64,000 nucleotides of DNA from Aplectana chamaeleonis (taxonomy: Eukaryota; Nematoda; Chromadorea; Rhabditida; Cosmocercidae), in NCBI GenBank assembly GCA_029168955.1, contig JAPDOI010000709.1, forward strand, positions 186,001 through 250,000, read 5' to 3'. The notes under the pieces are model-generated. The model was given only the letters and a program-made list of their open reading frames with translations. It was not told the origin of the DNA and searched no databases. The position numbers and the translations under genes were made by a program. Positions 12,701-24,616 of the stretch are shown one piece after another (the first letter of the stretch is position 1; each line of letters begins with the position of its first letter).

Positions 12701-15700
12701 CAAGGAAGGTAATCCCCGGGTGGGGGCTAATTTTTGTGTTGGGTGCAATTCGGAGTGGTTTAAATCATTTGAGACCCTGGATGGACGGTGCAGCCTTCGG
12801 CTGCACCGTCAGGCAAGGGAGGTGATCCCCGGGTGGAGGCTGATTTTAGTGTTGGCTGCAATTCGGAGTGGTTTAAATCATTTGAGACCTTGGATGGACG
12901 GTGCAGCCTTCGGCTGCACCGTCAGGCAAGGGAGGTAATCCCCGGGTGGGGGCTGATTTAAGTGTTGGCTGCAATTCGGAGTGGTTTAAATCATTTGAGA
13001 CCTTGGATGGACGGTGCAGCCTTTGGCTGCATCGTCAGGCAATTGAGGTAATCCCCGGGTGGGGGCTGATTTTCGTGTTGGCTGCAATTCGGAGTGCTTT
13101 AAATCATTTGAGACCCTGGATGGACGGTGCAGCCTTCGGCTGCACCGTCGGGCAAGGGAGGTAATGCCCGGGTGGGGGCTGATTTTCGTGTTGGCTGCAA
13201 TTCGGAGTGGTTTAAATCGTTTGAGACCCTGGATGGGCGGTGCAGCCTTCGGCTGCACCGTCAGGCAAGGGAGGTAATCCCCGGGTGGGGGCTGATTTTA
13301 GTGTTGGCTGCAATTTGGAGTGGTTTAAATCATTTGAAACCCTGGATGGACGGAACAGCCTTCGGCTGCACCGTCAGGCAAGGGAGGTAATCCCCGGGTG
13401 GGGGCTGATTTAAGTGTTGGCTGCAATTCGGAGTGGTTTAAATCATTTGAGACCTTGGATGGACGGTGCAGCCTTCGGCTGCACCGTCAGGCAAGGAAGG
13501 TAATCCACGGGTGGGGGCTGATTTTCGTGTTGGCTGCAATTCGGAGTGGTTTAAATCATTTGAGACCTTGGATGGACGGTGCAGCCTTCGGCTGCACCGT
13601 CAGGCAAGGGAGGTGATCCCCGGGTGGAGGCTGATTTTAGTGTTGGCTGCAATTCGGAGTGGTTTAAATCATTTGAGACCCTGGATGGACGGTGCAGCCT
13701 TCGGCTGCACCGTCAGGCAAGGGAGGTAATCCCCGGGTGGGGGCTGATTTTTGTGTTGGCTGCAATTCGGAGTGGTTTAAATCATTTGAGACCCTGGATG
13801 GACGGTGCAGCCTTCGGCTGCACCGTCAGGCAAGGGAGGTAATCCCCGGGTGGGGGCTGATTTTCATGTTGGCTGCAATTCGGAGTGGTTTAAATCATTT
13901 GAGACCTTGGATGGACGGTGCATCCTTTGGCTGCACCGTCAGGCAATTGAGGTAATCCCCGGGTGAGGCTGATTTTCGTGTTGGCTGAAATTCGGAGTGG
14001 TTTAAATCATTTGAGACCCTGGATGGACGGTGCAGCCTTCGGCTGCACCGTCGGGCAAGGGAGGTAATGCCCGGGTGGGGGATGATTTTCGTGTTGGCTG
14101 CAATTCGGAGTGGTTTAAATCATTTGAGACCTTGGATGGACGGTGCAGCCTTCGGCTGCACCGTCAGGCAAGGGAGGTAATCCCCGGGTGGGGGCTGATT
14201 TTTGTGTTGGCTGCAATTCGGAGTGGTTGAAATCATTTGAGACCTTGGATGGACGGTGCCGAAGGCTGCACCGTCAGGCAAGGGAGGTGATCCCCGGTTG
14301 GAGGCTGATTTTAGTGTTGGCTGCAATTCGGAGTGGTTTAAATCATTTGAGACCTTGGATGGACGGTGCAGCCTTCGGCTGCACCGTCAGGCAAGGGAGG
14401 TAATCCCCGGGTGGGGGCTGATTTTTGTGTTGCCTGCAATTCGGAGTGGTTTAAATCATTTGAGACCTTGGATGGACGGTGCAGCCTTCGGCTGCACCGT
14501 CAGGCAAGGGAGGGAATCCCCGGGTGGGGGCTGATTTTCATGTTGGCTGCAATTCGGAGTGGTTTAAATCATTTGAGACCCTGGATTTACGGTGCAGCCT
14601 TCGGCTGCACCGTCAGGCAAGGGAGGTAATCCCCGGGTGGGGGCTGATCTTCATGTTGGCTGCAATTCGGAGTGGTTTAAATCATTTGAGACCTTGGATG
14701 GACGGTGCAGCCTTTGGCTGCACCGTCAGGCAATTGAGGTAATCCCCGGGGGGGGGGCTGATTTTCGTGTTGGGTGAAATTCGGAGTGGTTTAAATCATT
14801 TGAGACCCTGGATCTACGGTGCAGCCTTCGGCTGCACCGTCGGGCAAGGGAGGTAATGCCCGGGTGGGGGATGATTTTCGTGTTGGCTGCAATTCGGAGT
14901 GGTTTAAATCATTTGAGACCCTGGGTAGACGGTGCAGCCTTCGGCTGCACCGTCAGGCTAGGGAGGTAATCCCCGGGTGGGGGCTGATTTTAGTGTTGGC
15001 TGCAATTCGGTGTGGTTTAAATCATTTGACACCGTGGTTGGACGGTGCAGCCTTCGGCTGCCCCGTCGGGCAAGGGAGGTAATGCCCGGGTGGGGGGTGA
15101 TTTTCGTGTTGGCTGCAATTCGGAGTGGTTTAAATCATTTGAGACCCTGGATGGACGGTGCAGCCTTCGGCTGCACCGTCAGGCAAGGGAGGTAATCCCC
15201 GGGTGGGGGCTGATTTTTGTGTTGGCTGCAATTCGGAGTGGTTTAAATCATTTGAGACCCTGGATGGACGGTGCAGCCTTCGGCTGCACCGTCAGGCAAG
15301 GGAGGTAATCCCCGGGTGGGGGCTGATTTAAGTGTTGGCTGCAATTCGGAGTGGTTTAAATCATTTGAGACCTTGGATGGACGGTGCAGCCTTTGGCTGC
15401 ATCGTCAGGCAATTGAGGTAATCCCCGGGTGGGGGCTGATTTTCGTGTTGGCTGCAATTCGGAGTGGTTTAAATCATTTGAGACCCTGGATGGACGGTGC
15501 AGCCTTCGGCTGCACCGTCGGGCAAGGGAGGTAATGCCCGGGTGGGGGCTGTTTTTCGTGTTGGCTGCAATTCGGAGTGGTTTAAATCGTTTGAGACCCT
15601 GGATGGGCGGTGCAGCCTTCGGCTGCACCGTCAGGCAAGGGAGGTAATCCCGGGTGGGGCTGATTTTAGTGTTGGCTGCAATTTGGAGTGGTTTAAATCA

Positions 15701-18700
15701 TTTGAAACCCTGGATGGACGGAACAGCCTTCGGCTGCACCGTCAGGCAAGGGAGGTAATCCCCGGGTGGGGGCTGATTTAAGTGTTGGCTGCAATTCGGA
15801 GTGGTTTAAATCATTTGAGACCTTGGATGGACGGTGCAGCCTTTGGCTGCATCGTCAGGCAATTGAGGTAATCCCCGGGTGGGGGCTGTTTTTCGTGTTG
15901 GCTGCAATTCGGAGTGGTTTAAATCATTTGAGACCCTGGATGGACGGTGCAGCCTTCGGCTGCACCGTCGGGCAAGGGAGGTAATGCCCGGGTGGGGGAT
16001 GATTTTCGTGTTGGCTGCAATTCGGAGTGGTTTAATCATTTGAGACCCTGGATAGACGGTGCAGCCTTCGGCTACACCGTCAGGCAAGGGAGGTAATCCC
16101 CGGGTGGAGGCTGATTTTAGTGTTGGCTGCAATTCGGAGTGGTTTAAATCATTTGAGACCCTGGATGGACGGTGCAGCCCTCGGCTACACCGTCAGGCAA
16201 GGGAGGTAATCCCCGGGTGGGGGCTGATTCTCGTGTTGGCTGCAATTCGGAGTGGTTTAAATCATTTGAGACCCTGGATGGACGGTGCAGCCTTCGGCTA
16301 CACCGTCAGGCAAGGGAGGTAATCTCCGGGTGGAGGCTGATTTTAGCGTTGGCTGCAATTCAGAGTGGTTTAAATCGTTTGAGACCCTGGATGGACGGTG
16401 CAGCCTTCGGCTACACCGTCATGCAAGGGAGGTAATCCCCGGGTGGGGCTGATTTTAGTGTTGGCTGCAATTCGGTGTGGTTTAAATCATTTGAGACCCT
16501 GGATGGACAGTGCAGCCTTCGGCTACACCGTCAGGCAAGGAGGTAATCCCCGGGTGGAGGCTGATTTTAGTGTTGGCTGCAATTCGGAGTGGTTTAAATC
16601 ATTTGAGACCCTGGATGGACGGTGCAGCCTTCAGCTACACCGTCAGGCAAGGGAGGTAATCCCCGGGTGGGGGCTGATTCTTGTGTTGGCTGCAATTCGG
16701 AGTGTTTTAAATCATTTGAGACCCTGGATGGACGGTGCAGCCTTCGGCTACACCGTCAGGCAAGGGAGGTAATCTCCGGGTGGAGGCTGATTTTAGTGTT
16801 GGCTGCAATTTGGAGTGGTTTAAATCATTTGAGACCCTGGATGGACGGTGCAGCCTTCGGCTGCACCGTCGGGCAAGGGAGGTAATGCCCGGGTGGGGGA
16901 TGATTTTCGTGTTGGCTGCAATTCGGAGTGGTTTAATCATTTGAGACCCTGGATAGACGGTGCAGCCTTCGGCTACACCGTCAGGCAAGGGAGGTAATCC
17001 CCGGGTGGAGGCTGATTTTAGTGTTGGCTGCAATTCGGAGTGGTTTAAATCATTTGAGACCCTGGATGGACGGTGCAGCCTTCGGCTACACCGTCAGGCA
17101 AGGGAGGTAATCCCCGGGTGGGGGCTGATTCTCGTGTTGGCTGCAATTCGGAGTGGTTTAAATCATTTGAGACCCTGGATGGACGGTGCAGCCTTCGGCT
17201 ACACCGTCAGGCAAGGGAGGTAATCTCCGGGTGGAGGCTGATTTTAGTGTTGGCTGCAATTCGGAGTGGTTTAAATCGTTTGAGACCCTGGATGGACGGT
17301 GCAGCCTTCGGCTACACCGGCATGCAGGAGGTAATCCCCGGGTGGGGGCTGATTTTAGTGTTGGCTGCAATTCGGTGTGGTTTAAATCATTTGAGACCCT
17401 GGATGGACAGTGCAGCCTTCGGCTACACCGTCAGGCAAGGGAGGTAATCCCCGGGTGGAGGCTGATTTTAGTGTTGGCTGCAATTCGGAGTGGTTTAAAT
17501 CATTTGAGACCCTGGATGGACGGTGCAGCCTTCGGCTACACCGTCAGGCAAGGGAGGTAATCCCCGGGTGGGGGCTGATTCTCGTGTTGGCTGCAATTCG
17601 GAGTGGTTTAAATCATTTGAGACCCTGGATGGACGGTGCAGCCTTCGGCTACACCGTCAGGCAAGGGAGGTAATCTCCGGGTGGAGGCTGATTTTAGTGT
17701 TGGCTGCAATTCGGAGTGGTTTAAATCGTTTGAGACCCTGGATGGACGGTGCAGCCTTCGGCTACACCGTCATGCAAGGGAGGTAAGCCCCGGGGCGGGG
17801 CTGATTCTCGTGTTGGCTGCAATTCGGAGTGGTTTAAATCATTTGAGACCCTGGATGGACGGTGCAGCCTTCGGCTACACCGTCAGGCAAGGGAGGTAAT
17901 CTCCGGGTGGAGGCTGATTTTCATGTTGGCTGCAATTCGGAGTGGTTTAAATCATTTGAGACCCTGGGTGGACGGTGCAGCCTTCAGCTTCACCGTCAGG
18001 CAAGGGAGGTAATCCCCGGGTGGGGGCTGATTTTCGTGTTGGCTGCAATTCGGAGTGGTTTAAATCATTTGAGACCCTGGATGGACGGTGCAGCCTTCGG
18101 CTGCACCGTCGGGCAAGGGAGGTAATGCCCGGGTGGGGGATGATTTTCGTGTTGGCTGCAATTCGGAGTGGTTTAATCATTTGAGACCCTGGATAGACGG
18201 TGCAGCCTTCGGCTACACCGTCAGGCAAGGGAGGTAATCCCCGGGTGGGGGCTGATTTTCATGTTGGCTGCGATTCGGAGTGGTTTAAATCATTTGAGAC
18301 CCTGGATGGACGGTGCAGCCCTCGGCTACACCGTCAGGCAAGGGAGGTAATCCCCGGGTGGGGGCTGATTTTCATGTTGGCTGCGATTCGGAGTGGTTTA
18401 AATCATTTGAGACCCTGGATGGACGGTGCAGCCTTCGGCTACACCGTCAGGCAAGGGAGGTAATCCCCGGGTGGGGGCTGATTTTAGTGTTGGCTGCAAT
18501 TCGGAGTGGTTTAAATCGTTTGAGACTCTGGATGGACGGTGCAGCCTTCGGCTACACCGTCATGCAAGGGAGGTCATCCCCGGGTGGAGGCTGATTTTAG
18601 TGTTGGCTGCAATTCGGAATGGTTTAAATCATTTGAGACCCTGGATGGACGGTGCAGCCTTCGGCTACACCGTCAGGCAAGGGAGGTAATCCCCGGGTGG

Positions 18701-21208
18701 AGGCTGATTTTAGTGTTGGCTGCAATTCGGAATGGTTTAAATCATTTGAGACCCTGGATGGACGGTGCAGCCTTCGGCTACACCGTCAGGCAAGGGAGGT
18801 AATCCCCGGGTGGGGGCTGATTCTCGTGTTGGCTGCAATTCGGAGTGGTTTAAATCATTTGAGACCCTGGATGGACGGTGCAGCCCTCGGCTACACCGTC
18901 AGGCAAGGGAGGTAATCCCCGGGTGGGGCTGATTCTCGTGTTGGCTGCAATTCGGAGTGGTTTAAATCATTTGAGACCCTGGATGGACGGTGCAGCCTTC
19001 GGCTACACCGTCAGGCAAGGGAGGTAATCTCCGGGTGGAGGCTGATTTTAGTGTTGGCTGCAATTCGGAGTGGTTTAAATCGTTTGAGACCCTGGATGGA
19101 CGGTGCAGCCTTCGGCTACACCGTCATGCAAGGGAGGTAATCCCCGGGTGGGGGCTGATTTTAGTGTTGGCTGCAATTCGGTGTGGTTTAAATCATTTGA
19201 GACCCTGGATGGACAGTGCAGCCTTCGGCTACACCGTCAGGCAAGGGAGGTAATCCCCGGGTGGAGGCTGATTTTAGTGTTGGCTGCAATTCGGAGTGGT
19301 TTAAATCATTTGAGACCCTGGATGGACGGTGCAGCCTTCGGCTACACCGTCAGGCAAGGGAGGTAATCCCCGGGTGGGGGCTGATTCTCGTGTTGGCTGC
19401 AATTCGGAGTGGTTTAAATCATTTGAGACCCTGGATGGACGGTGCAGCCTCGGCTACACCGTCAGGCAAGGGAGGTAATCTCCGGGTGGAGGCTGATTTT
19501 AGTGTTGGCTGCAATTCGGAGTGGTTTAAATCGTTTGAGACCCTGGATGGACGGTGCAGCCTTCGGCTACACCGTCATGCAAGGGAGGTAATCCCCGGGT
19601 GGGGGCTGATTCTCGTGTTGGCTGCAATTCGGAGTGGTTTAAATCATTTGAGACCCTGGATGGACGGTGCAGCCTTCGGCTACACCGTCAGGCAAGGGAG
19701 GTAATCTCCGGGTGGAGGCTGATTTTCATGTTGGCTGCAATTCGGAGTGGTTTAAATCATTTGAGACCCTGGGTGGACGGTGCAGCCTTCAGCTTCACCG
19801 TCAGGCAAGGGAGGTAATCCCCGGGTGGGGGCTGATTTTCGTGTTGGCTGCAATTCGGAGTGGTTTAAATCATTTGAGACCCTGGATAGACGGTGCAGCC
19901 TTCGGCTACACCGTCAGGCAAGGGAGGTAATCCCCGGGTGGAGGCTGATTTTAGTGTTGGCTGCAATTCGGAGTGGTTTAAATCATTTGAGACCCTGGAT
20001 GGACGGTGCAGCCCTCGGCTACACCGTCAGGCAAGGGAGGTAATCCCCGGGTGGGGGCTGATTCTCGTGTTGGCTGCAATTCGGAGTGGTTTAAATCATT
20101 TGAGACCCTGGATGGACGGTGCAGCCTTCGGCTACACCGTCAGGCAAGGGAGGTAATCTCCGGGTGGAGGCTGATTTTAGTGTTGGCTGCAATTCGGAGT
20201 GGTTTAAATCGTTTGAGACCCTGGATGGACGGTGCAGCCTTCGGCTACACCGTCATGCAAGGGAGGTAATCCCCGGGTGGGGGCTGATTTTAGTGTTGGC
20301 TGCAATTCGGTGTGGTTTAAATCATTTGAGACCCTGGATGGACAGTGCAGCCTTCGGCTACACCGTCAGGCAAGGGAGGTAATCCCCGGGTGGAGGCTGA
20401 TTTTAGTGTTGGCTGCAATTCGGAGTGGTTTAAATCATTTGAGACCCTGGATGGACGGTGCAGCCTTCGGCTACACCGTCATGCAAGGGAGGTAATCCCC
20501 GGGTGGGGGCTGATTTTAGTGTTGGCTGCAATTCGGTGTGGTTTAAATCATTTGAGACCCTGGATGGACAGTGCAGCCTTCGGCTACACCGTCAGGCAAG
20601 GGAGGTAATCCCGGGTGGAGGCTGATTTTAGTGTTGGCTGCAATTCGGAGTGGTTTAAATCATTTGAGACCCTGGATGGACGGTGCAGCCTTCGGCTACA
20701 CCGTCAGGCAAGGGAGGTAATCCCCGGGTGGGGGCTGATTCTCGTGTTGGCTGCAATTCGGAGTGGTTTAAATCATTTGAGACCCTGGATGGACGGTGCA
20801 GCCTTCGGCTACACCGTCAGGCAAGGGAGGTAATCTCCGGGTGGAGGCTGATTTTAGTGTTGGCTGCAATTCGGAGTGGTTTAAATCGTTTGAGACCCTG
20901 GATGGACGGTGCAGCCTTCGGCTACACCGTCATGCAAGGGAGGTAATCCCCGGGTGGGGGCTGATTCTCGTGTTGGCTGCAATTCGGAGTGGTTTAAATC
21001 ATTTGAGACCCTGGATGGACGGTGCAGCCTTCGGCTTCACCGTCGGGCAAGGGAGGTAATGCCCGGGTGGGGGCTGATTTTCGTGTTGGCTGCAATTCGG
21101 AGTGGTTTAAATCATTTGAGACCCTGGATGGACGGTGCAGCCTTCGGCTGCACCGTCAGGCAAGGGAGGTAATCCCCGGGTGGGGGCTGATTTTCGTGTT
21201 GGATGCGA
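9706..21208. repeat. 113-bp satellite array B (about 102 units)
   Basis: Tandem repeat of 113 bp. Each unit has an inverted repeat GGTGCAGCC-TTC-GGCTGCACC (9-bp stem, 3-base loop), then a purine-rich GGCAAGGGAGGTAATCCCCG, then TTGGCTGCAATTCGGAGTGG and TTTAAATCATTTGAGACCCT. The subfamilies are blocky. GGCTGCACC units occupy the left part and the extreme right end. GGCTACACC units, which put a mismatch in the stem, dominate from about 16059 to 20950. Multi-unit blocks are re-duplicated: a four-unit (about 452-bp) module recurs at 16960-17400, 17410-17760, 19216-19550 and 20006-20350, and about 12901-13390 recurs near 15271-15770. The short overlapping open frames are by-products of the repeat. 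Confidence 0.97.
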
Positions 21209-21340
21209 TTCGAAAAAAAAAACATTTAAAACCAAAAATCGGCAAGGAAGGAAAACTTCGGGTGTGGGCCGATCTTACTGCTGGTCAAAACTCTGATTGA
21301 AGAAATGAAACCGAGCAGCCTTATAGTCAGAGTGAATAGA
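21209..21340. repeat. Diverged edge unit of the 113-bp array
   Basis: Beyond the last good unit the sequence becomes A-rich, yet ATCGGCAAGGAAGGAAAACT, then TCGGGTGTGGGCCGATC, aligns with the GGCAAGGGAGGTAATCCCCG-GGTGGGGGCTGAT part of the unit. This is probably a decayed or ancestral monomer with a deletion. Confidence 0.6.
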
Positions 21341-21619
21341 TAACAAACGAGGTTGAAATTCTTGTCTGATTACCCAAAATCCCTTCAATTACCAAGCCAG
21401 TACCCTTATTAACTCTCAGTCACATTTCACTGCCACTTTCATGAACATTTCTACCCGAAATTACCGCTTTCCGAAGGAGACGTGAAAGTTTTTTCGAGAT
21501 TTCCGCAGCTAATCAATAAAATAGGCGTCGCTGTTACCATGGATTCTGCATCTACACCATCACACACGCCATTTCACGGCTATCGTGGCAATCTTTACTG
21601 CACGGTATTTGGAGTTTAC
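21341..21619. other. Unassigned spacer
   Basis: About 280 bp between the 113-bp array and the short 84-bp array. No gene or RNA is recognised. Confidence 0.4.
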
Positions 21620-21945
21620 TGTGATGACGTCATCGGGACGGCGTGAGAAGTGCTTCGGGCTTCTGATGACGTCATCGGGACGTCGTGAAAAATGCATCTG
21701 GCTTCTGATGACGTCATCGGGACGTCGTGAGAAGTGCTTCGGGCTTCTGATGACGTCATCGGGACGTCGTGGAAAATGCATCTGGCTTCTGATGACGTCA
21801 TCGGGACGTCGTGAGAAGTGCTTCGGGCTTCTGATGACGTCATCGGGACGTCGTGAAAAATGCATCTGGCTTCTGATGACGTCATCGGGACGTCGTGATA
21901 AGTGCTTCGGGCTTCTGATGACGTCATCGGGACGTCGTGGAAACC
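21620..21945. repeat. 84-bp higher-order array (dimer of the 42-bp array A unit)
   Basis: Eight 42-bp units alternate strictly between two types: one with AGTGCTTCGGGCTTC (as in array A) and one with AATGCATCTGGCTTC. The true repeat is therefore 84 bp. All eight units keep the GATGACGTCATC palindrome intact, unlike the long array at the window start. The array lies on the far side of the 113-bp satellite from array A. Confidence 0.95.
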
Positions 21946-22110
21946 CGGAGGGTGGGCAGGTGCTCGGGGCCCCTTTGCTGGTCACCAGAGAAATTGTGCA
22001 GGACACCCTGTAGAGTGATTAGGAGTCCCGGATCCGTCACTTGTCATCCGGAAAATTGTGCAGGTTATCCAAAAGAGTGAGCAAGAGTCTTGAGCTTTGC
22101 GCTAGCCGTC
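21946..22110. repeat. Degenerate 21/42-bp-type units flanking the 84-bp array
   Basis: ATTGTGCAGG occurs at 21993 and 22055 (62 bp apart, close to 3 x 21), followed by ACACCCTGTAGAGTGATTAGG and by TTATCCAAAAGAGTGAG. These resemble decayed half-units of the array at 36.3-38.3 kb (GTGTGCAGGACCTCAGTAGG) more than array A, linking the array types at one locus. Confidence 0.5.
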
Positions 22111-22226
22111 TGAGATAGTGTGCTGGGTGCATCGGAATTTGCGAAGGAGTCTTAGAACAATTTGCAAAACTTTTTTAAAAGTGTGCTGATGACAAGCATA
22201 GCGTGCAGAAAGCTTGAGATATTATG

Positions 22227-22471
22227 TACAGGCCATAAAACGGCCAAAGTCTCACCGTCGACTGCGTACCACGCGCTGCGCGACCGCACGCGCGTCGGAA
22301 GCAGACGAGTTTTGGCCGCCGCGCGACGAGTTCCGGCCGTTCCGCGACGATTCGGCCTCCGCGCGGCGGCCGAAACTCGTCGCGCGGCGGCCAAAACTCG
22401 TCTGCTTCCGACGCGCGTGCGGTCGCGCAGCGCGTGGTACGCAGTCGACTTTGGCCGTTTTATGGCCTGTA
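22227..22471. mobile_element. GC-rich foldback element
   Basis: A 245-bp inverted repeat. The left arm begins TACAGGCCATAAAACGGCC and the right arm ends with its complement. The arms run through GACGAGTTTTGGCCGCCGCG and its complement to a short centre, with an 8-bp insertion (TCACCGTC) only in the left arm. A related start, TACAGGCTATAAAACGGCG, lies at about 46466. No ORF is credible. Confidence 0.8.
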
Positions 22472-23284
22472 GGTCATGTCGCCAGGCTGCTTTTCAGTTT
22501 CGTAAGGTCATTCACACAACCCCATTTTGAGTGCTCCCTCTTCCTTCTTCACCAGCCCACTGTTTTTTTCTGCAATAAATGGTACTTGCTTATCAGCATC
22601 TAAATTCAAAAACAAATTGTTAGAGCTATCTCCATTCGCAGCTCACAGAGCTTTTTCATCTCAAATTCATGGAATCGAAGCGGCTGTTCTGCGAAGGAAT
22701 GGGGCGGCGGAAACGAAATATTGAGTATGGAAAACTGCTTTGTTCCACTAATGTGAAAAAGTCCAAATGGAATGGAAGGAAGTTTCTGACTGTGCAGGTT
22801 TTGAGTTATGTAGTTTCATTTGCAAGCGAAGAACTGCGGGCAGATTGTGCATCCGGCTGTAGGCCAGCAGGCTTTCATGATTATCGACCGGGCTGGCTAC
22901 GTCTGAGCGACCAACTATCACCAGGGCCTAAGGCCCCTGTCAGAGTCGGTTGAGAAAATCACCGTGGCCGACCCGTTCGATACGTATGAAAAACATGAAG
23001 GTTGCAAATAACACCCGGTGTAGCCAGCTGTGGCTGACGCGATCAATATGAATGAATTATGTGGAACGATATCATGGATATCATTCAATTCTTAGATAAT
23101 ATTATCATGTGAACATCGATCTTGTCAGCTACATCGGGTGATTTTTCTGAGATAGTTTTATAACAGTTTGGGTCGTTGATTCTTGTGACCACAGAAAGAG
23201 GACTGATCTAACGGGGAGATGAAGAGGTTTTTGTTCGAAATTCTTGCATGGGATATTACTGCGTAATATCAAGAAAAAGTGAAC
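22472..23284. other. Unassigned intergenic sequence
   Basis: About 800 bp with no recognisable gene, RNA gene or element. Short open frames show no recognisable domain. Confidence 0.4.
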
Positions 23285-23730
23285 AATTCTGTAAAAAAGG
23301 GGTCTCCCAAGCAAAAGTGGTTTGGTTCTCGTTACAAACGTTTCAACAAAAAGGGAACAATAGGAAAGTGGAATGAGGAAAGTGTAGAACAAAATGAACA
23401 ATATTCTCTAAAAACTCTTTTCTTTGTCGATACTTCTAAACAGCGGAAACAAACCGTTGCGGTTCTCCATTAGGAAGCGCTTTTGGCTCCATAAAGGACT
23501 TTGATTATGTGAGTGCCGATAAAATATGTATATGTCGCTTCCTCATACAGAATCGCAACGGTTTGTTTCCGCTGTTTAGAAGTTTCGACAAAGAAAAGGG
23601 TTTTTAGAGAATATTGTTCATTTTTCTCTACACTCTCCTCATTCCACTTTCCTATTGTTCCCCTTTTGTTGAAACGTTTGTAACGCGAACCAAACCACTT
23701 TTGCTTGGGAGACCTCTTTTTTACAGAATT
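23285..23730. mobile_element. Foldback element abutting the Penelope-like fragment
   Basis: Arms 23285-23479 and 23535-23730 are about 90 percent complementary around a 55-bp loop. Because the arms mirror each other, similar short peptides can be read on both strands; this comes from the inverted structure and does not indicate two genes. The right arm stops exactly where the inverted repeat of the Penelope-like unit starts. Confidence 0.8.
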
Positions 23731-24011
23731 TCGGTTAGCTTTCGCCAATAGTGGCTTCTTCAGACCTTGAACAATGTAATAACATGCTCATATAGTACAG
23801 AGATATGATAGTTACATGGGAAATACATACCCGACCCAAGAATGGTAGTCAACAAGGTGGTTGCGAGCGCTGAATGTCGTAGTTATAGGTCACTGGGAAA
23901 CGCATACGACAATGATGGTCATGTAGGACTCACCCCGACCAGTCACATTCAAGGATGAGAATTACCAAGGCAATTCTCAAGGGAGGGGATGGAGGAAGGA
24001 TAGACCCGGTA

Positions 24012-24389
24012 TCAAGTGATCAATCTCATCAAGTCACAGAGCTCCTCCTTTGCGTTTATCTCAGGACGTAGACGCTGAATTTCCCTCGCTTCCATAATTT
24101 TTCTTTCCAATGGGTGCATCAAGTGGCGGTGAAGTACCGAAACATTGAATAAAGGCTCGTTTTCACAGCTATGCTTCGTTGTTCGGTTTTTCGAGAAACC
24201 GCTGTTCGGATAGAAGGCCGGATTTGTAAACGCCCTCCGATGTTCATCTAGTCGTGCCTTTAGTGGTCTCATTGTTTCACCCACATAGCGTTCTCCGCAT
24301 CCCCTACAGCGGACAAGATAGACAGTCCCACGAAGCATGCAGATTTTCTCTGTTTGACAACAGCGACATGTACTATCCCGGCATCCTCC
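24012..24389 (-). CDS. GIY-YIG endonuclease domain of a Penelope-like element (partial)
   Basis: About 125 codons, entering from an upstream point with no start (a 5'-truncated copy) and ending in TAA at 24012. A cysteine-rich lead-in (GCRDSTCRCCQTEKIC) is followed by the GIY-YIG core. GTVYLVRC supplies the GIY strand, RYVGET the YIG strand, RPLKARLDEHRR carries the catalytic Arg, and MEAREIQRLRPEIN the metal-binding Glu and trailing Asn. This domain nicks DNA to prime retrotransposition in Penelope-like elements. The final INAKEELCDLMRLIT matches the family's usual C-terminus. An internal ATG at 24338 is probably not the biological start. A stand-alone GIY-YIG nuclease is less likely because of the flanking inverted arms. 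Confidence 0.8.
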   Translation of the reverse strand, partial: GGCRDSTCRCCQTEKICMLRGTVYLVRCRGCGERYVGETMRPLKARLDEHRRAFTNPAFYPNSGFSKNRTTKHSCENEPLFNVSVLHRHLMHPLERKIMEAREIQRLRPEINAKEELCDLMRLIT

Positions 24390-24616
24390 CTCCCTTCCTT
24401 GAGAATCGCCTTGGTAATTCTCATCCTTGAATGTGACTGGTCGGGGTGAGTCCTACATGACCATCATTGTCGTATGCGTTTCCCAGTGACCTATAACTAC
24501 TACGACATTCAGCGCTCGCAACCACCTTGTTGACTACCATTCTTGGGTCGGGTATGTATTTACCATGTAACTATCATATCTCTGTTTTATATGAGCATGT
24601 TATTGCATTGTTGATG

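Noticed and set aside
9706..21208. Tandem RNA gene cluster (5S rRNA or spliced-leader type)
   Set aside because: The 113-bp unit shows no spliced-leader sequence, no 5S internal promoter and no Sm site. It has only the short hairpin.
9738..21300. Dozens of 87-codon frames beginning MQPSAAPSGKGGNPRVGAD
   Set aside because: They recur once per 113-bp unit, overlap each other in three frames and end at the same repeat position; satellite by-products.
23279..23748. Two short basic peptides on opposite strands (NSVKK-SPKQKWFGSRYKRFN)
   Set aside because: They are mirror translations of the two arms of a foldback element, not two genes.
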